From contig CAZWRF010000008.1 of NCBI GenBank assembly GCA_964636095.1, forward strand, positions 1-22,672: 22,672 nt of DNA. The letters are read 5' to 3'. Of this stretch, positions 14,432-21,039 are shown piece after piece. Both the position numbers and the translations under genes were made by a program. Position 1 is the first letter of the stretch, and each line of letters begins with the position of its first letter. The stretch comes from CAZWRF01 sp964636095 (GTDB lineage Bacteria; Patescibacteriota; Minisyncoccia; JAHISW01; Tagabacteraceae). The notes below the pieces were generated by a model. That model did no database searches. It was given only the letters and a program-made list of their open reading frames with translations, and had not been told where the DNA came from.

Positions 14432-14529
14432 CGCGAAGCCAGCATCTCTCTTTTTTTTGCCAGCCGTTTTTTTGTTTTCTTTGAGCGGGAAGTTCTTTTT
14501 TTTCCCACCCCTGTTGCTCTTTTTGCCAT
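14398..14529 (-). CDS. 43-aa Lys/Arg-rich basic protein
   Basis: ATG at 14527-14529 opens a 43-codon frame ending in TAG. The product starts 'MAKRATGVGKKRTSRSKK' and ends 'KRGKKAKK'. By my count 15 Lys and 7 Arg make half of the residues basic, with a single acidic residue (Glu28). A middle segment, 'KKRLAKKREMLASRKNK', could form a basic amphipathic helix. It does not match bL32, bL34, bL36 or Thx by eye. Likely roles are nucleic-acid or ribosome binding, as for small basic ribosomal or nucleoid proteins, but I cannot assign it. It lies 20 nt after the 181-aa gene and 40 nt before mraY, on the same strand, with an AT-rich upstream region and no clear Shine-Dalgarno. Confidence 0.6.
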   Translation of the reverse strand: MAKRATGVGKKRTSRSKKTKKRLAKKREMLASRKNKRGKKAKK

Positions 14530-14549
14530 ATTAAATATATTTACACGGA

Positions 14550-15095
14550 TTATTGAGAAATTTCAACCAGCCTGTCGCCGGCAATTTTGAAATATTTTGA
14601 AACTCCTACAGAAGGAGAAGCTGTCATCGGTTCGTCCGCCCGCCTGTCTGCATAATTTACGATTATTTCTCCATTGCGGAATTCGGTTGTTTGCGGAGCA
14701 ATGCGATCGCCGATAAAAATAGCGTTTGTTCCCTTGTATCCCTCTTCCGTTTTGAGGGCGGCGGCAACGTAAAAAAATGTACCGCTTCCTCCTCCGTCTT
14801 GGGTAAGCAAAAAGGCCGTGTCCTTTGTACCGTCGTCGTTGAAGTCTCCTTCGGCTTCATTGCCGAAATATCGCGTGATAAGTTTTGAAGCCGAGCCCGG
14901 AGCTATCTCTTCTTCGGCCATGCCGTTGGAGAGGACAACCTCTTTCCCGTCAATTATGTAGGATGCGTTTTGCGGATCTGCGGCAAGCGAAAGCTCCCCT
15001 GTGTTCAGTTTTATTATGTTGTAAAAAACAAAAGCCAGCGACGCAATGACAACCACTGCTGCGGCAATAAGTATTAAAGTTTGTTTTTTATTCAT
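14550..15095 (-). CDS. membrane-anchored or secreted protein with an Asp-rich loop
   Basis: The 181-aa protein has an N-terminal hydrophobic segment (residues about 6-29, after 'MNKKQ') acting as signal or anchor. The outside domain includes 'EGDFNDDGTKDTAFLL', an Asp/Asn-rich loop of the D-x-N-D-D-G-x-x-D type found in calcium-binding FG-GAP, dockerin and EF-hand-like repeats, followed by 'DGGGSGTFFYVAAAL'. The remainder looks beta-rich. I do not recognise a named family and no catalytic motif is visible. A role as an envelope protein is likely from the anchor alone. The 5' region has TACAAT 8 nt before the ATG but no -35 at the right distance. It precedes the 43-aa gene by 20 nt. Confidence 0.72.
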   Translation of the reverse strand: MNKKQTLILIAAAVVVIASLAFVFYNIIKLNTGELSLAADPQNASYIIDGKEVVLSNGMAEEEIAPGSASKLITRYFGNEAEGDFNDDGTKDTAFLLTQDGGGSGTFFYVAAALKTEEGYKGTNAIFIGDRIAPQTTEFRNGEIIVNYADRRADEPMTASPSVGVSKYFKIAGDRLVEISQ

Positions 15096-15144
15096 AGGGC
15101 TTTATTGTACCACTTTGGGCAAGTTTTAGCCACTAAGAATTTTA

Positions 15145-15279
15145 TTATTCTTCTTTGTCTTCAAGAAGCTTCATGTCCTGGTTGCAGCATACCAAAGTGC
15201 CACCGCCGACTTTGGTGACGACAACTTCGTTTCCGCAAACCACGCACTGGTACTTCTCGCCTTCTTTTTCCACAGCCAT
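15145..15279 (-). CDS. desulforedoxin-like rubredoxin-type iron protein (44 aa)
   Basis: A short frame from ATG 15279 to TAA 15145 encodes a full-length desulforedoxin: 'YQCVVCGNEVVV' followed by 'GGGTLVCCNQDMKLLE'. Cys12, Cys15, Cys31 and Cys32 give the C-x2-C ... CC pattern of desulforedoxin and of the N-terminal domain of desulfoferrodoxin, where four Cys bind one iron. The Desulfovibrio gigas protein is 36 aa with the same spacing. No superoxide reductase domain follows, so it is a stand-alone electron carrier or a zinc-bound variant. A second in-frame stop follows directly. The gene is divergent from the aldehyde:ferredoxin oxidoreductase gene (126-bp spacer), so they may be co-regulated redox partners; that link is inference. 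Confidence 0.85.
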   Translation of the reverse strand: MAVEKEGEKYQCVVCGNEVVVTKVGGGTLVCCNQDMKLLEDKEE

Positions 15280-15320
15280 ATCTATTTATTTTGCTTCAAA
15301 CTCGGCGTTTTTTCAAGTTT

Positions 15321-15349
15321 TTGACAAAAAAATAACGGATTGCTATAAA
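15321..15349 (+). promoter_or_regulatory. sigma70-type promoter of the aldehyde oxidoreductase gene
   Basis: A perfect TTGACA (15321-15326) and TATAAA (15344-15349, one mismatch) are separated by exactly 17 nt. Transcription would begin near 15356, giving a leader of about 50 nt with the Shine-Dalgarno. This is the closest match to a consensus promoter in the window. Confidence 0.75.
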
Positions 15350-15394
15350 TTAGAAAAGCTTGAAAACAAAAAAAATCGGCTTATAGAGAAGCAA

Positions 15395-15400
15395 GGGAGG
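15395..15400 (+). promoter_or_regulatory. strong ribosome binding site deciding the oxidoreductase start
   Basis: GGGAGG ends 5 nt before the ATG at 15406. This fixes the start despite the unusual lysine-rich N-terminal extension of about 20 residues before the conserved domain. Confidence 0.7.
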
Positions 15401-15405
15401 AAAAA

Positions 15406-17586
15406 ATGACCGAATTTAAAATAGAGCAAATAAAAAAACGAAAGTGTAAAAAACGGATAATACAAAAAGGATACGCCGGAAAAACTCTGAATATTGATCT
15501 TTCCCGGTCCGAAATAACAATAAAGAAAGTTACACCAAAGATAAAGAAAATATTCACCGGCGGTAAAGGCTATGACCTTTGGCATCTTTGGGAAAATATT
15601 AAAAACGTGCGGTCTGAAGGAGGCACCGTAAAATGGAATGACCCGGAAAATACCATATGCTACGCGTCGGGTCCTCTGGGCGGCACGCCCGGTTATCCCG
15701 GCTCAGGGAAAAGCATCTTCACGGCCATATCGCCGTTGACCGGTTCTGTCGTGGACTCCAATGTCGGCGGATTTATAGGGCCTTACACAAAGTTTTCCGG
15801 CTTCGATGCGGTTTCCGTGAAGGGAAAGTCTGAAGACGATGTTGTTATTTTAATCGACGGTGTAGAAGGCTCGGTAAAACTTTTCAAAACTTCCGGTCTT
15901 CCCGACGATTCATACAAGCTGTCCGGCATTCTTACCGATTATTTTGGAGAAGGAAAACCCCACAATATCTCTGTAGTATCCACGGGGCCGGGCGCCAGAT
16001 TTACGCGCATGGGCTGTCTAAATGTTTCTTTTTACTATCCGAAGCGCAAAAGGCTGAAATTGAAACAGGCCGGAAGAGGCGGCATCGGCACGGTATTTGC
16101 CGACAAAGGGATAAAAGCCGTTGTTGCCCGCTGTAACTTGGTAAAAATTTCAACCAACAACCCGGCCGACCCGAAAGCTTTAAAAAAAGTGATTAAGGAA
16201 TACAACCTGGAAATTGAAGAACTGGACGAAAAACAAAATCAAATGTCCAAAGTCGGCACCACTCACCTTGTTCCCATTATGAACGAGTACGATCTTTTGC
16301 CGGTGAAAAATTTTCAATTTGGCAGCCATGAAGATGCAGAAAAGATAGGACCGGAAGCTTACCGGTGCAAATTTGACGAAGGTTCCGGCAGCTGTTGGGT
16401 AGGCTGTAAGCTGGCCTGTGCTCACTGCATTGAAAACTTTACACTGACCTCCGGGCCATATTTTAGTCAAAAAGTTTCCGTAGACGGACCGGAGTATGAA
16501 ACAATTGCCGGTACCGGCTCCAATCTTGGCATCTTTGACCCGAATTTTGTGGCAGAAATGAATTTTTATTGTGACACCTACGGCCTGGATACGATATCCG
16601 TGGGTGTAAGCATAGGGTTTGCCATGGAGTGCTTTGAAAGGAGTATTATAGACAAAGGCATCACCGGCATGGATCTTTCGTTCGGCAACAAAGCAAGCGC
16701 CCTTAGACTTCTTCACCAAATGGCCGAAGGCTGGGGTTTTGGGATGCTGGCGGGTCAGGGAGTGCGCCGGATGAAAAATGTGTTTGCTTCGGTTTACGGC
16801 GCTGACATAAATTTTTTAAACGATATCGGTATGGAAGCCAAGGGGCTCGAATTTTCCATGTATATCACCAAAGAGTCGTTGGCTCAGCAGGGCGGATACG
16901 GACTGGCTCTCAAGGGTCCGCAACACGATGAAGCCTGGCTTATTTTCGAAGACATGGTAAGGCACAACCTTCTCACGTTTGCGGACAAGGCCGAGGCTTT
17001 GGCTTGGTTCCCTTACTGGCGGACATGGTTCGGGCTTATGGGGCTTTGCAAGCTTCCCTGGAACGATGTTGACCCGGCGGGGAATGACCTTAATCCGCAA
17101 AAACCTCTTACCCTTGAAAATGCCCGGGCAAAGATGCCGAAACACGTTGCATGGTATGCGGACTACTTCAATGCGATAACTGGGATGAATATAAAAGCAA
17201 AAGAGCTGCTGCTTATGAGTGAGCGTGTGTACAATTTTCAGCGCATTCTTGCGTTGAAGCTTGGGTATGGATACAGAAAACACGACTCTATCCCCTATCG
17301 CGCCATGGGTCCGGTTACGGAAGAGGAGTATTTGTCACGGGAAAACATGTACAACGAACAGCTGGCGGAAATTTATTTTCCGGCTATCTACTATTTAAGC
17401 ACGGAAGAAAAAATTGCTATGCTGCGGAAGCACAAGGAAGCCGAATACGAGAAACTGAAAGACGCTGTTTACGAAAGGCGCGGATGGACCCCGGATGGCA
17501 TTCCCACCGTTGCCACGGTGAAGCGCTTGGGGATTGATTTTCCCGAGGTCTTGGACCTCCTCAAACAACACAAAGTTGAATGCTAA
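15406..17586 (+). CDS. aldehyde:ferredoxin oxidoreductase family protein (tungsto/molybdopterin, Fe-S)
   Basis: The 726-aa protein belongs to the AOR family, whose members oxidise aldehydes to acids, or run in reverse, with ferredoxin, a bis-pterin W or Mo cofactor and a 4Fe-4S cluster. A basic N-terminal extension (1-20) precedes the AOR N-terminal domain (about 22-240: 'GYAGKTLNIDLS', 'GRGGIGTVFADKG'). Cluster ligands are likely among Cys330, Cys334, Cys338 and Cys341, plus Cys548 in 'GLCKLPW'; the CxxxCxxxC spacing differs from the C-x2-C-x3-C of Pyrococcus AOR. 'PEYET' (362-366) and 'DTYGLDTISVG' (390-400) are canonical; 'LALKGPQHDEAW' (500-511) replaces the usual pterin-loop sequence. 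It is longer than the typical 605-650 aa, so the subtype and substrate are unknown. Own promoter, strong RBS and terminator suggest an independently acquired unit. Confidence 0.9.
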   Translation: MTEFKIEQIKKRKCKKRIIQKGYAGKTLNIDLSRSEITIKKVTPKIKKIFTGGKGYDLWHLWENIKNVRSEGGTVKWNDPENTICYASGPLGGTPGYPGSGKSIFTAISPLTGSVVDSNVGGFIGPYTKFSGFDAVSVKGKSEDDVVILIDGVEGSVKLFKTSGLPDDSYKLSGILTDYFGEGKPHNISVVSTGPGARFTRMGCLNVSFYYPKRKRLKLKQAGRGGIGTVFADKGIKAVVARCNLVKISTNNPADPKALKKVIKEYNLEIEELDEKQNQMSKVGTTHLVPIMNEYDLLPVKNFQFGSHEDAEKIGPEAYRCKFDEGSGSCWVGCKLACAHCIENFTLTSGPYFSQKVSVDGPEYETIAGTGSNLGIFDPNFVAEMNFYCDTYGLDTISVGVSIGFAMECFERSIIDKGITGMDLSFGNKASALRLLHQMAEGWGFGMLAGQGVRRMKNVFASVYGADINFLNDIGMEAKGLEFSMYITKESLAQQGGYGLALKGPQHDEAWLIFEDMVRHNLLTFADKAEALAWFPYWRTWFGLMGLCKLPWNDVDPAGNDLNPQKPLTLENARAKMPKHVAWYADYFNAITGMNIKAKELLLMSERVYNFQRILALKLGYGYRKHDSIPYRAMGPVTEEEYLSRENMYNEQLAEIYFPAIYYLSTEEKIAMLRKHKEAEYEKLKDAVYERRGWTPDGIPTVATVKRLGIDFPEVLDLLKQHKVEC

Positions 17587-17590
17587 AAAC

Positions 17591-17620
17591 AAAAACCCGC
17601 ACCGTAAGGTGCGGGTTTTT
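17591..17620. terminator. strong bidirectional intrinsic terminator
   Basis: A perfect 13-bp stem, AAAAACCCGCACC (17591-17603) and GGTGCGGGTTTTT (17608-17620), with a GTAA loop. It follows the oxidoreductase stop by 4 nt and reaches the stop codon of the convergent metalloprotease gene, with T-runs in both directions. Confidence 0.93.
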
Positions 17621-18018
17621 TATTCTCTTTTCCATTTTTTCGCTTCAAGTTCGCGTATCTCTTTTTCATTGAATCCCAAATGATGGCCCACTTCGTGCCA
17701 AACTACTTGAAAAACGAGCTTCCTCAATTTATCTCTGTCGCCTCCGCTGAGCCGCTCGAGCGGTTTTTGAAAAATGGTAATTTTGTCGGGCATCACTCCA
17801 AAGTACCCATAAGTCCGTTTTGTCTTCGGGATGCCTTCATAAAGGCCCAAAAGCGTTTCGTTTCTTTTTATCACGGACTCTCCCTTTTTTTTGGGGCGGG
17901 CCTCGTCTTCAACCAAAAAGACCACGTTGTTCATTACGCCCTTGTGTTTTTCCGCTAGAGCGTCAACCGCTTCGCGGACAAATTCTTCAATTTCCATAGA
18001 ATTTTTTTCTTTAGCCAA
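17620..18018 (-). CDS. minimal zincin metalloprotease-like protein (Zincin_1 family)
   Basis: The 132-aa soluble protein carries 'VVWHEVGHHLGFNEKEI', an HExGHH zinc motif (His108, Glu109, His112) near the C-terminus, preceded by 'IFQKPLERL'. This fits the short predicted Zn-dependent protease family often described as having a minimal MMP-like domain (COG3824/PF06262). No signal peptide is present, so it would act in the cytoplasm. The substrate is unknown. The ATG at 18018 overlaps the end of the YbjQ-family gene by 8 nt; a second ATG at residue 8 is an alternative start. It is the last gene of the minus-strand accessory cluster and ends at the strong terminator. Confidence 0.88.
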   Translation of the reverse strand: MAKEKNSMEIEEFVREAVDALAEKHKGVMNNVVFLVEDEARPKKKGESVIKRNETLLGLYEGIPKTKRTYGYFGVMPDKITIFQKPLERLSGGDRDKLRKLVFQVVWHEVGHHLGFNEKEIRELEAKKWKRE

Positions 18019-18334
18019 GCTTCACTGCCGTGCCGTACGCAAGCATTTCTGAAGCCCCCGTCATTACCATTGAGGTTGTAAAGCGCACGTTGATAACGGC
18101 GTCGGCTTTCATGTCCAGGGCCTCATTTACCATTCTGTTGTACGCCTCGTCTCTTGCGTTCATTGTCATTTCCGTATAAGTTTTTACTTCCCCGCCGACT
18201 ATGCTTTTTAGCCCCGCACCAATGTCTCTTCCTATGTTTCTCGCTCTCACTGTGCTTCCTTTTACAACTCCGAGAATTTCGGTGATATTTTTTCCGGGAA
18301 TTTCATTCCCGGTTGTAATAATTATATTTTCCAT
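18011..18334 (-). CDS. YbjQ/UPF0145 family protein
   Basis: The 107-aa protein matches the YbjQ family (heavy-metal-binding domain annotation, PF01906) along its whole length. It starts 'MENIIITTGNEIPGKNITEI', has 'GVVKGSTVRARNIGRDI' and 'YTEMTMNARDEAYNRM', and ends 'ADAVINVRFTTSMVMTG' plus 'MLAYGTAVKL'. Family proteins form oligomeric rings; the biochemical role is not settled and metal binding is inferred by annotation. There is no cysteine in this copy, so a thiol-based metal site is excluded. It overlaps the downstream zincin gene by 8 nt and follows a small membrane protein by 18 nt, so the three are probably one operon. Confidence 0.93.
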   Translation of the reverse strand: MENIIITTGNEIPGKNITEILGVVKGSTVRARNIGRDIGAGLKSIVGGEVKTYTEMTMNARDEAYNRMVNEALDMKADAVINVRFTTSMVMTGASEMLAYGTAVKLG

Positions 18335-18352
18335 TTTATTTTTTGCTTATTT

Positions 18353-18541
18353 TTAATCCTTGCGACTTTTAATTTCTTCAATATCGTCTTCTTTTTTATT
18401 GAAAAAAATAAAGACCCCAATAATAACAACAGGGATCCCGTAAATTAATATCCAGTGTTCTTTGAAAATGCCAAGCCAGGTTAAAAACAGCCCTCCAATG
18501 ATAGCGACGATTCCCGTTATTGTTCTGCTTACTTTGTTCAT
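18353..18541 (-). CDS. small two-helix membrane protein (62 aa)
   Basis: From the ATG at 18541 the product starts 'MNKVSRTITGIVAIIGGLF' and has two hydrophobic segments (about residues 8-24 and 30-48), with a charged tail 'NKKEDDIEEIKSRKD' that should be cytoplasmic. A TTG 10 codons upstream would add a polar extension, but the ATG is preferred because the transmembrane protein begins there with a normal basic N-terminus. I do not recognise a named family; the composition resembles small membrane proteins common in CPR genomes. It sits 31 nt after the first DUF2007 gene and 18 nt before the YbjQ-family gene, on the same strand. Confidence 0.68.
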   Translation of the reverse strand: MNKVSRTITGIVAIIGGLFLTWLGIFKEHWILIYGIPVVIIGVFIFFNKKEDDIEEIKSRKD

Positions 18542-18572
18542 AACTATATTTTGCGTTAAAAACGACCCCAAA

Positions 18573-18788
18573 TCAAGGCAAATCGGCTAGCATTTCCAAA
18601 GCTTTTTCTTTGTCTTTCTCCCGTACCATGAGCTTTGCTCCGCCCGTGGCCCAGCCAAGAGCCGGGTTCATGCCGCCGTAATCATCGGCCGTTACCATGG
18701 CTTTTATGCCCTCCGTTTCAAGAAGATTTTTGGCCAGCTCGGCCTCTTCCCTTTGGGAAAAATTTTTTACCAAAACCAATTTTTCCAT
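18573..18788 (-). CDS. DUF2007 family protein, copy 1
   Basis: The 71-aa protein starts 'MEKLVLVKNFSQREEAELAK' and contains 'LLETEGIKAMVTADDYGGM' and 'GGAKLMVREKDKEKALEML'. This fits DUF2007 (putative signal-transducing protein), a small ferredoxin-like alpha/beta domain without known activity. The ATG at 18788 is preferred over an upstream frame start at 18827, which would overlap the preceding gene and add a non-family sequence. No Shine-Dalgarno is seen; the leader reads AAATAAATTTATG. It differs from copy 2 only after residue 54: the first 164 nt are identical, then 9 of the next 14 codons differ, 7 of them silently. It is the last gene of the left cassette. Confidence 0.85.
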   Translation of the reverse strand: MEKLVLVKNFSQREEAELAKNLLETEGIKAMVTADDYGGMNPALGWATGGAKLMVREKDKEKALEMLADLP

Positions 18789-18810
18789 AAATTTATTTTG
18801 TTGGCTTGTT

Positions 18811-19143
18811 TTAATGAGGGAAAACAATCTCAGCCAAGCACCAAAGCAGCACGAGAAAACCGGCTATTGTAGATAAAAATACAAAAATGGAATAATCTTT
18901 TTTCTTTGTAATACCGGCAAGGCCGACAAAAAAAGCCGCGATTCCGCAAATAAATCCGGTCAGCATCGGCAACGCAATACCCGGCCTGGCAACAACATCA
19001 CGCAGTATCGTTTCCCCGGCCGGAATAGATTTGTAAAAGTCCACAAACGACATTCCGGCATAAAAAAGCACCGGCACCGCGATAATTAATGCGACCGACC
19101 ACTTCCCAAGAATACTTTTTGGTAAAAAACGAATCTTTTCCAT
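18811..19143 (-). CDS. small membrane protein, 110 aa, copy 1
   Basis: Three hydrophobic segments (about residues 13-33, 54-76 and 84-105) with a short basic N-terminus ('MEKIRFLPKSILGKW') and an extracytoplasmic loop around 'SIPAGETILRDVVARPG'. The stretch 'FVGLAGITKKKDYSIFVFL' is the most family-like part, but I cannot name the family. It has no catalytic motif. The start at 19143 has no Shine-Dalgarno; it is preceded by the same GAATAAATTT leader as several small genes in this region and by a hairpin terminator. The downstream DUF2007 gene follows by 22 nt. The identical copy 2 lies exactly 1495 bp to the right. Confidence 0.75.
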   Translation of the reverse strand: MEKIRFLPKSILGKWSVALIIAVPVLFYAGMSFVDFYKSIPAGETILRDVVARPGIALPMLTGFICGIAAFFVGLAGITKKKDYSIFVFLSTIAGFLVLLWCLAEIVFPH

Positions 19144-19161
19144 AAATTTATTCTACCATAA

Positions 19162-19196
19162 AAAGCCCGGCTTTGAAGAAAAGAAAACCGGGCTTT
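19162..19196 (-). terminator. hairpin terminator inside the cassette, copy 1
   Basis: AAAGCCCGG (19162-19170) and CCGGGCTTT (19188-19196) form a 9-bp stem with a 17-nt loop. On the minus strand it is followed by a T-run and lies 10 nt past the stop of the 103-aa gene, so it would separate the EamA-like and 103-aa genes from the 110-aa and DUF2007 genes. Confidence 0.7.
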
Positions 19197-19206
19197 GAAA
19201 TAAAAC

Positions 19207-19518
19207 TTACGCCAACTCTAAAGAAAAAGAATCAAACCAATAGCTGTTGTACACCAGCGCGCCGCATATCTTCGGCAAACTTTTTGCATCCGGATTTAGC
19301 TTAATACGAACTCTATCCGACACAACAAGTCCGTTAAAAATACCGCTGGTAGACCTCAAAATCAACTGATAAGATTTATCGGGATTGCGCAGTACCATAA
19401 AATGGCTTCCGTCAGTTTCTCGAAAGATTCTTGCCACATACCACAATCCTTCCGTAAATTTTTCCCACTTCAGCATCAATGACCCAATTTCAACAGGTAA
19501 ATCATGAAAATGCTTCAT
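19207..19518 (-). CDS. hypothetical 103-aa protein, copy 1
   Basis: I do not recognise this soluble protein. It starts 'MKHFHDLPVEIGSLMLKWEK' and contains 'GLWYVARIFRETDGSHFMVL', 'SYQLILRSTSGIFNGL' and 'RVRIKLNPDAKSLP'. Alternating hydrophobic residues suggest a small beta-rich fold. It has no signal peptide or membrane segment. The start is well supported by GGAGGAG ending 5-6 nt before the ATG at 19518. It follows the EamA-like gene by 26 nt and is followed by a hairpin terminator, so those two genes probably form one transcript. Copy 2 is identical at the protein level. Confidence 0.72.
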   Translation of the reverse strand: MKHFHDLPVEIGSLMLKWEKFTEGLWYVARIFRETDGSHFMVLRNPDKSYQLILRSTSGIFNGLVVSDRVRIKLNPDAKSLPKICGALVYNSYWFDSFSLELA

Positions 19519-19544
19519 TTTTTCTCCTCCTTTTTCAAAAATTC

Positions 19545-19985
19545 TTACAACGATAAGAAAAAAACGGCTATCGTCGCAAATATTGTGCCTATAATCTTAT
19601 TCGTGCTGAACGGTTCTTTCAATATGAAATAAGATAGCACGGCAACAAAAGGAAGGTAGCAGGCTGCCTGGAGCGGGATAAAGACAGAAACGTCCTTTCT
19701 CCCCAAAAGAAGAATAAAAGCAACTGTCGCCAACCCCCAACAAATTCCATAGAGATATCCTTTCAGATTAAAGCCGGAAAACACTGATGCAGAGTTGTTC
19801 CCGAAACCTGTAAAAAACAGCAAAACAATCACAGTAATTGTCCAAACGGTAAGAGTACCGAGCCCCTCGTTCATATATACAAAAAAGCCGGCAACTCCCT
19901 CATTGCAGGCAATCTTCCCCAAAATACAGCCAACGGATAAAAATACGACATATGCAATAAAAAGAGACAAATTCACCAAGCTCAT
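19545..19985 (-). CDS. half-size EamA/DMT-superfamily membrane protein, copy 1
   Basis: The 146-aa protein has about five hydrophobic helices and the typical second half of an EamA domain: 'VFIPLQAACYLPFVAVLSYF' followed by 'ILKEPFSTNKIIGTIFATI'. It is about half the size of the ten-helix DMT exporters, so it would have to work as a dimer, as SMR-type proteins do. The substrate cannot be predicted. The ATG at 19985 is fixed by AAGGAGG a few nt upstream. A promoter-like pair lies at 20027-20055. It is the first gene of the left cassette. Confidence 0.8.
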   Translation of the reverse strand: MSLVNLSLFIAYVVFLSVGCILGKIACNEGVAGFFVYMNEGLGTLTVWTITVIVLLFFTGFGNNSASVFSGFNLKGYLYGICWGLATVAFILLLGRKDVSVFIPLQAACYLPFVAVLSYFILKEPFSTNKIIGTIFATIAVFFLSL

Positions 19986-20026
19986 TCTTTCCTCCTTTTT
20001 TATTTTTCAAGCTTTCTTTTCAACAA

Positions 20027-20055
20027 AAAGTAGCACGCAGTGTGCTGCCCGTCAA
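20027..20055 (-). promoter_or_regulatory. promoter-like element of the left cassette
   Basis: On the minus strand TTGACG (20050-20055), a 17-nt spacer and TACTTT (20027-20032). The same arrangement with a different spacer sequence lies before the right cassette, which supports function. The leader would be about 35 nt and include the Shine-Dalgarno of the EamA-like gene. Confidence 0.55.
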
Positions 20056-20070
20056 TGTATTTGAAGCTCG

Positions 20071-20283
20071 TTAATTTCCGGCCAAAATTTCCAGGGCTCT
20101 TTCTTTGTCCTTTTCTCTCACCATGAGCTTTGCTCCGCCCGTGGCCCAGCCAAGAGCCGGGTTCATGCCGCCGTAATCATCGGCCGTTACCATGGCTTTT
20201 ATGCCCTCCGTTTCAAGAAGATTTTTGGCCAGCTCGGCCTCTTCCCTTTGGGAAAAATTTTTTACCAAAACCAATTTTTCCAT
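20071..20283 (-). CDS. DUF2007 family protein, copy 2
   Basis: The 70-aa protein is identical to copy 1 over its first 54 residues and then ends 'REKDKERALEILAGN' in place of 'REKDKEKALEMLADLP'. The nucleotide change is abrupt at 20120: before it (toward the 3' end of the gene) the two copies differ in most codons, after it in none. This makes at least one of the two genes look like a recombinant between older paralogues. The ATG at 20283 is chosen on the same grounds as for copy 1. The gene is followed by the promoter-like element of the left cassette within about 16 nt, so transcription may continue into it. Confidence 0.85.
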   Translation of the reverse strand: MEKLVLVKNFSQREEAELAKNLLETEGIKAMVTADDYGGMNPALGWATGGAKLMVREKDKERALEILAGN

Positions 20284-20305
20284 AAATTTATTTTGTTGGC
20301 TTGTT

Positions 20306-20638
20306 TTAATGAGGGAAAACAATCTCAGCCAAGCACCAAAGCAGCACGAGAAAACCGGCTATTGTAGATAAAAATACAAAAATGGAATAATCTTTTTTCT
20401 TTGTAATACCGGCAAGGCCGACAAAAAAAGCCGCGATTCCGCAAATAAATCCGGTCAGCATCGGCAACGCAATACCCGGCCTGGCAACAACATCACGCAG
20501 TATCGTTTCCCCGGCCGGAATAGATTTGTAAAAGTCCACAAACGACATTCCGGCATAAAAAAGCACCGGCACCGCGATAATTAATGCGACCGACCACTTC
20601 CCAAGAATACTTTTTGGTAAAAAACGAATCTTTTCCAT
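20306..20638 (-). CDS. small membrane protein, 110 aa, copy 2
   Basis: Identical in protein sequence to the 110-aa three-helix membrane protein at 18811-19143, including its leader and the hairpin upstream. The DUF2007 gene follows by 22 nt. With two identical copies a dosage effect is possible. I cannot name the family or a function; the absence of any divergence, even at silent sites as far as I can read, points to a very recent duplication, gene conversion or an assembly duplicate. Confidence 0.75.
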   Translation of the reverse strand: MEKIRFLPKSILGKWSVALIIAVPVLFYAGMSFVDFYKSIPAGETILRDVVARPGIALPMLTGFICGIAAFFVGLAGITKKKDYSIFVFLSTIAGFLVLLWCLAEIVFPH

Positions 20639-20656
20639 AAATTTATTCTACCATAA

Positions 20657-20691
20657 AAAGCCCGGCTTTGAAGAAAAGAAAACCGGGCTTT
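20657..20691 (-). terminator. hairpin terminator inside the cassette, copy 2
   Basis: Same 9-bp stem as at 19162-19196, shifted by 1495 bp: AAAGCCCGG (20657-20665) and CCGGGCTTT (20683-20691), with a T-run on the minus strand after the 103-aa gene. Confidence 0.7.
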
Positions 20692-20701
20692 GAAATAAAA
20701 C

Positions 20702-21013
20702 TTACGCCAACTCTAAAGAAAAAGAATCAAACCAATAGCTGTTGTACACCAGCGCGCCGCATATCTTCGGCAAACTTTTTGCATCCGGATTTAGCTTAAT
20801 ACGAACTCTATCCGACACAACAAGTCCGTTAAAAATACCGCTGGTAGACCTCAAAATCAACTGATAAGATTTATCGGGATTGCGCAGTACCATAAAATGG
20901 CTTCCGTCAGTTTCTCGAAAGATTCTTGCCACATACCACAATCCTTCCGTAAATTTTTCCCACTTCAGCATCAATGACCCAATTTCAACAGGTAAATCAT
21001 GAAAATGCTTCAT
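20702..21013 (-). CDS. hypothetical 103-aa protein, copy 2
   Basis: Identical to the unrecognised 103-aa protein at 19207-19518. The Shine-Dalgarno GGAGGAG before the ATG at 21013 and the 26-nt spacing to the EamA-like gene are also the same. It lies between a membrane transporter-like gene and a terminator. Nothing in the sequence gives a function; the tight pairing with the EamA-like gene in both cassettes makes a joint role likely. Confidence 0.72.
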   Translation of the reverse strand: MKHFHDLPVEIGSLMLKWEKFTEGLWYVARIFRETDGSHFMVLRNPDKSYQLILRSTSGIFNGLVVSDRVRIKLNPDAKSLPKICGALVYNSYWFDSFSLELA

Positions 21014-21039
21014 TTTTTCTCCTCCTTTTTCAAAAATTC

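Larger units (their letters stand above)
18625..20006. repeat. tandem cassette duplication, left copy
   Basis: Positions 18625-20006 recur at 20120-21501 with a constant offset of 1495 bp and, as far as I can read, no differences. The copy covers most of the DUF2007 gene, the 110-aa, 103-aa and EamA-like genes and the leader with its Shine-Dalgarno. At the left edge identity stops abruptly inside DUF2007. At the right edge a one-T length difference (run at 20003-20007) is followed by a similar stretch with two substitutions, to about 20037. No transposase or terminal inverted repeat is present. Confidence 0.95.

Noticed and set aside
15280..15405. Riboswitch (for example molybdenum or tungsten cofactor) upstream of the oxidoreductase
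   Set aside because: The promoter-to-start distance is only about 50 nt, too short for such an RNA, and no matching structure is visible.
16180..16719. Minus-strand open frame of 179 codons inside the aldehyde oxidoreductase
   Set aside because: It is antisense to a clearly coding region with intact family motifs, and its translation resembles nothing.
18789..18827. Upstream start extending DUF2007 to 84 residues (and the equivalent at 20284-20322)
   Set aside because: The extension overlaps the preceding gene, adds sequence outside the family domain and has no ribosome binding site.
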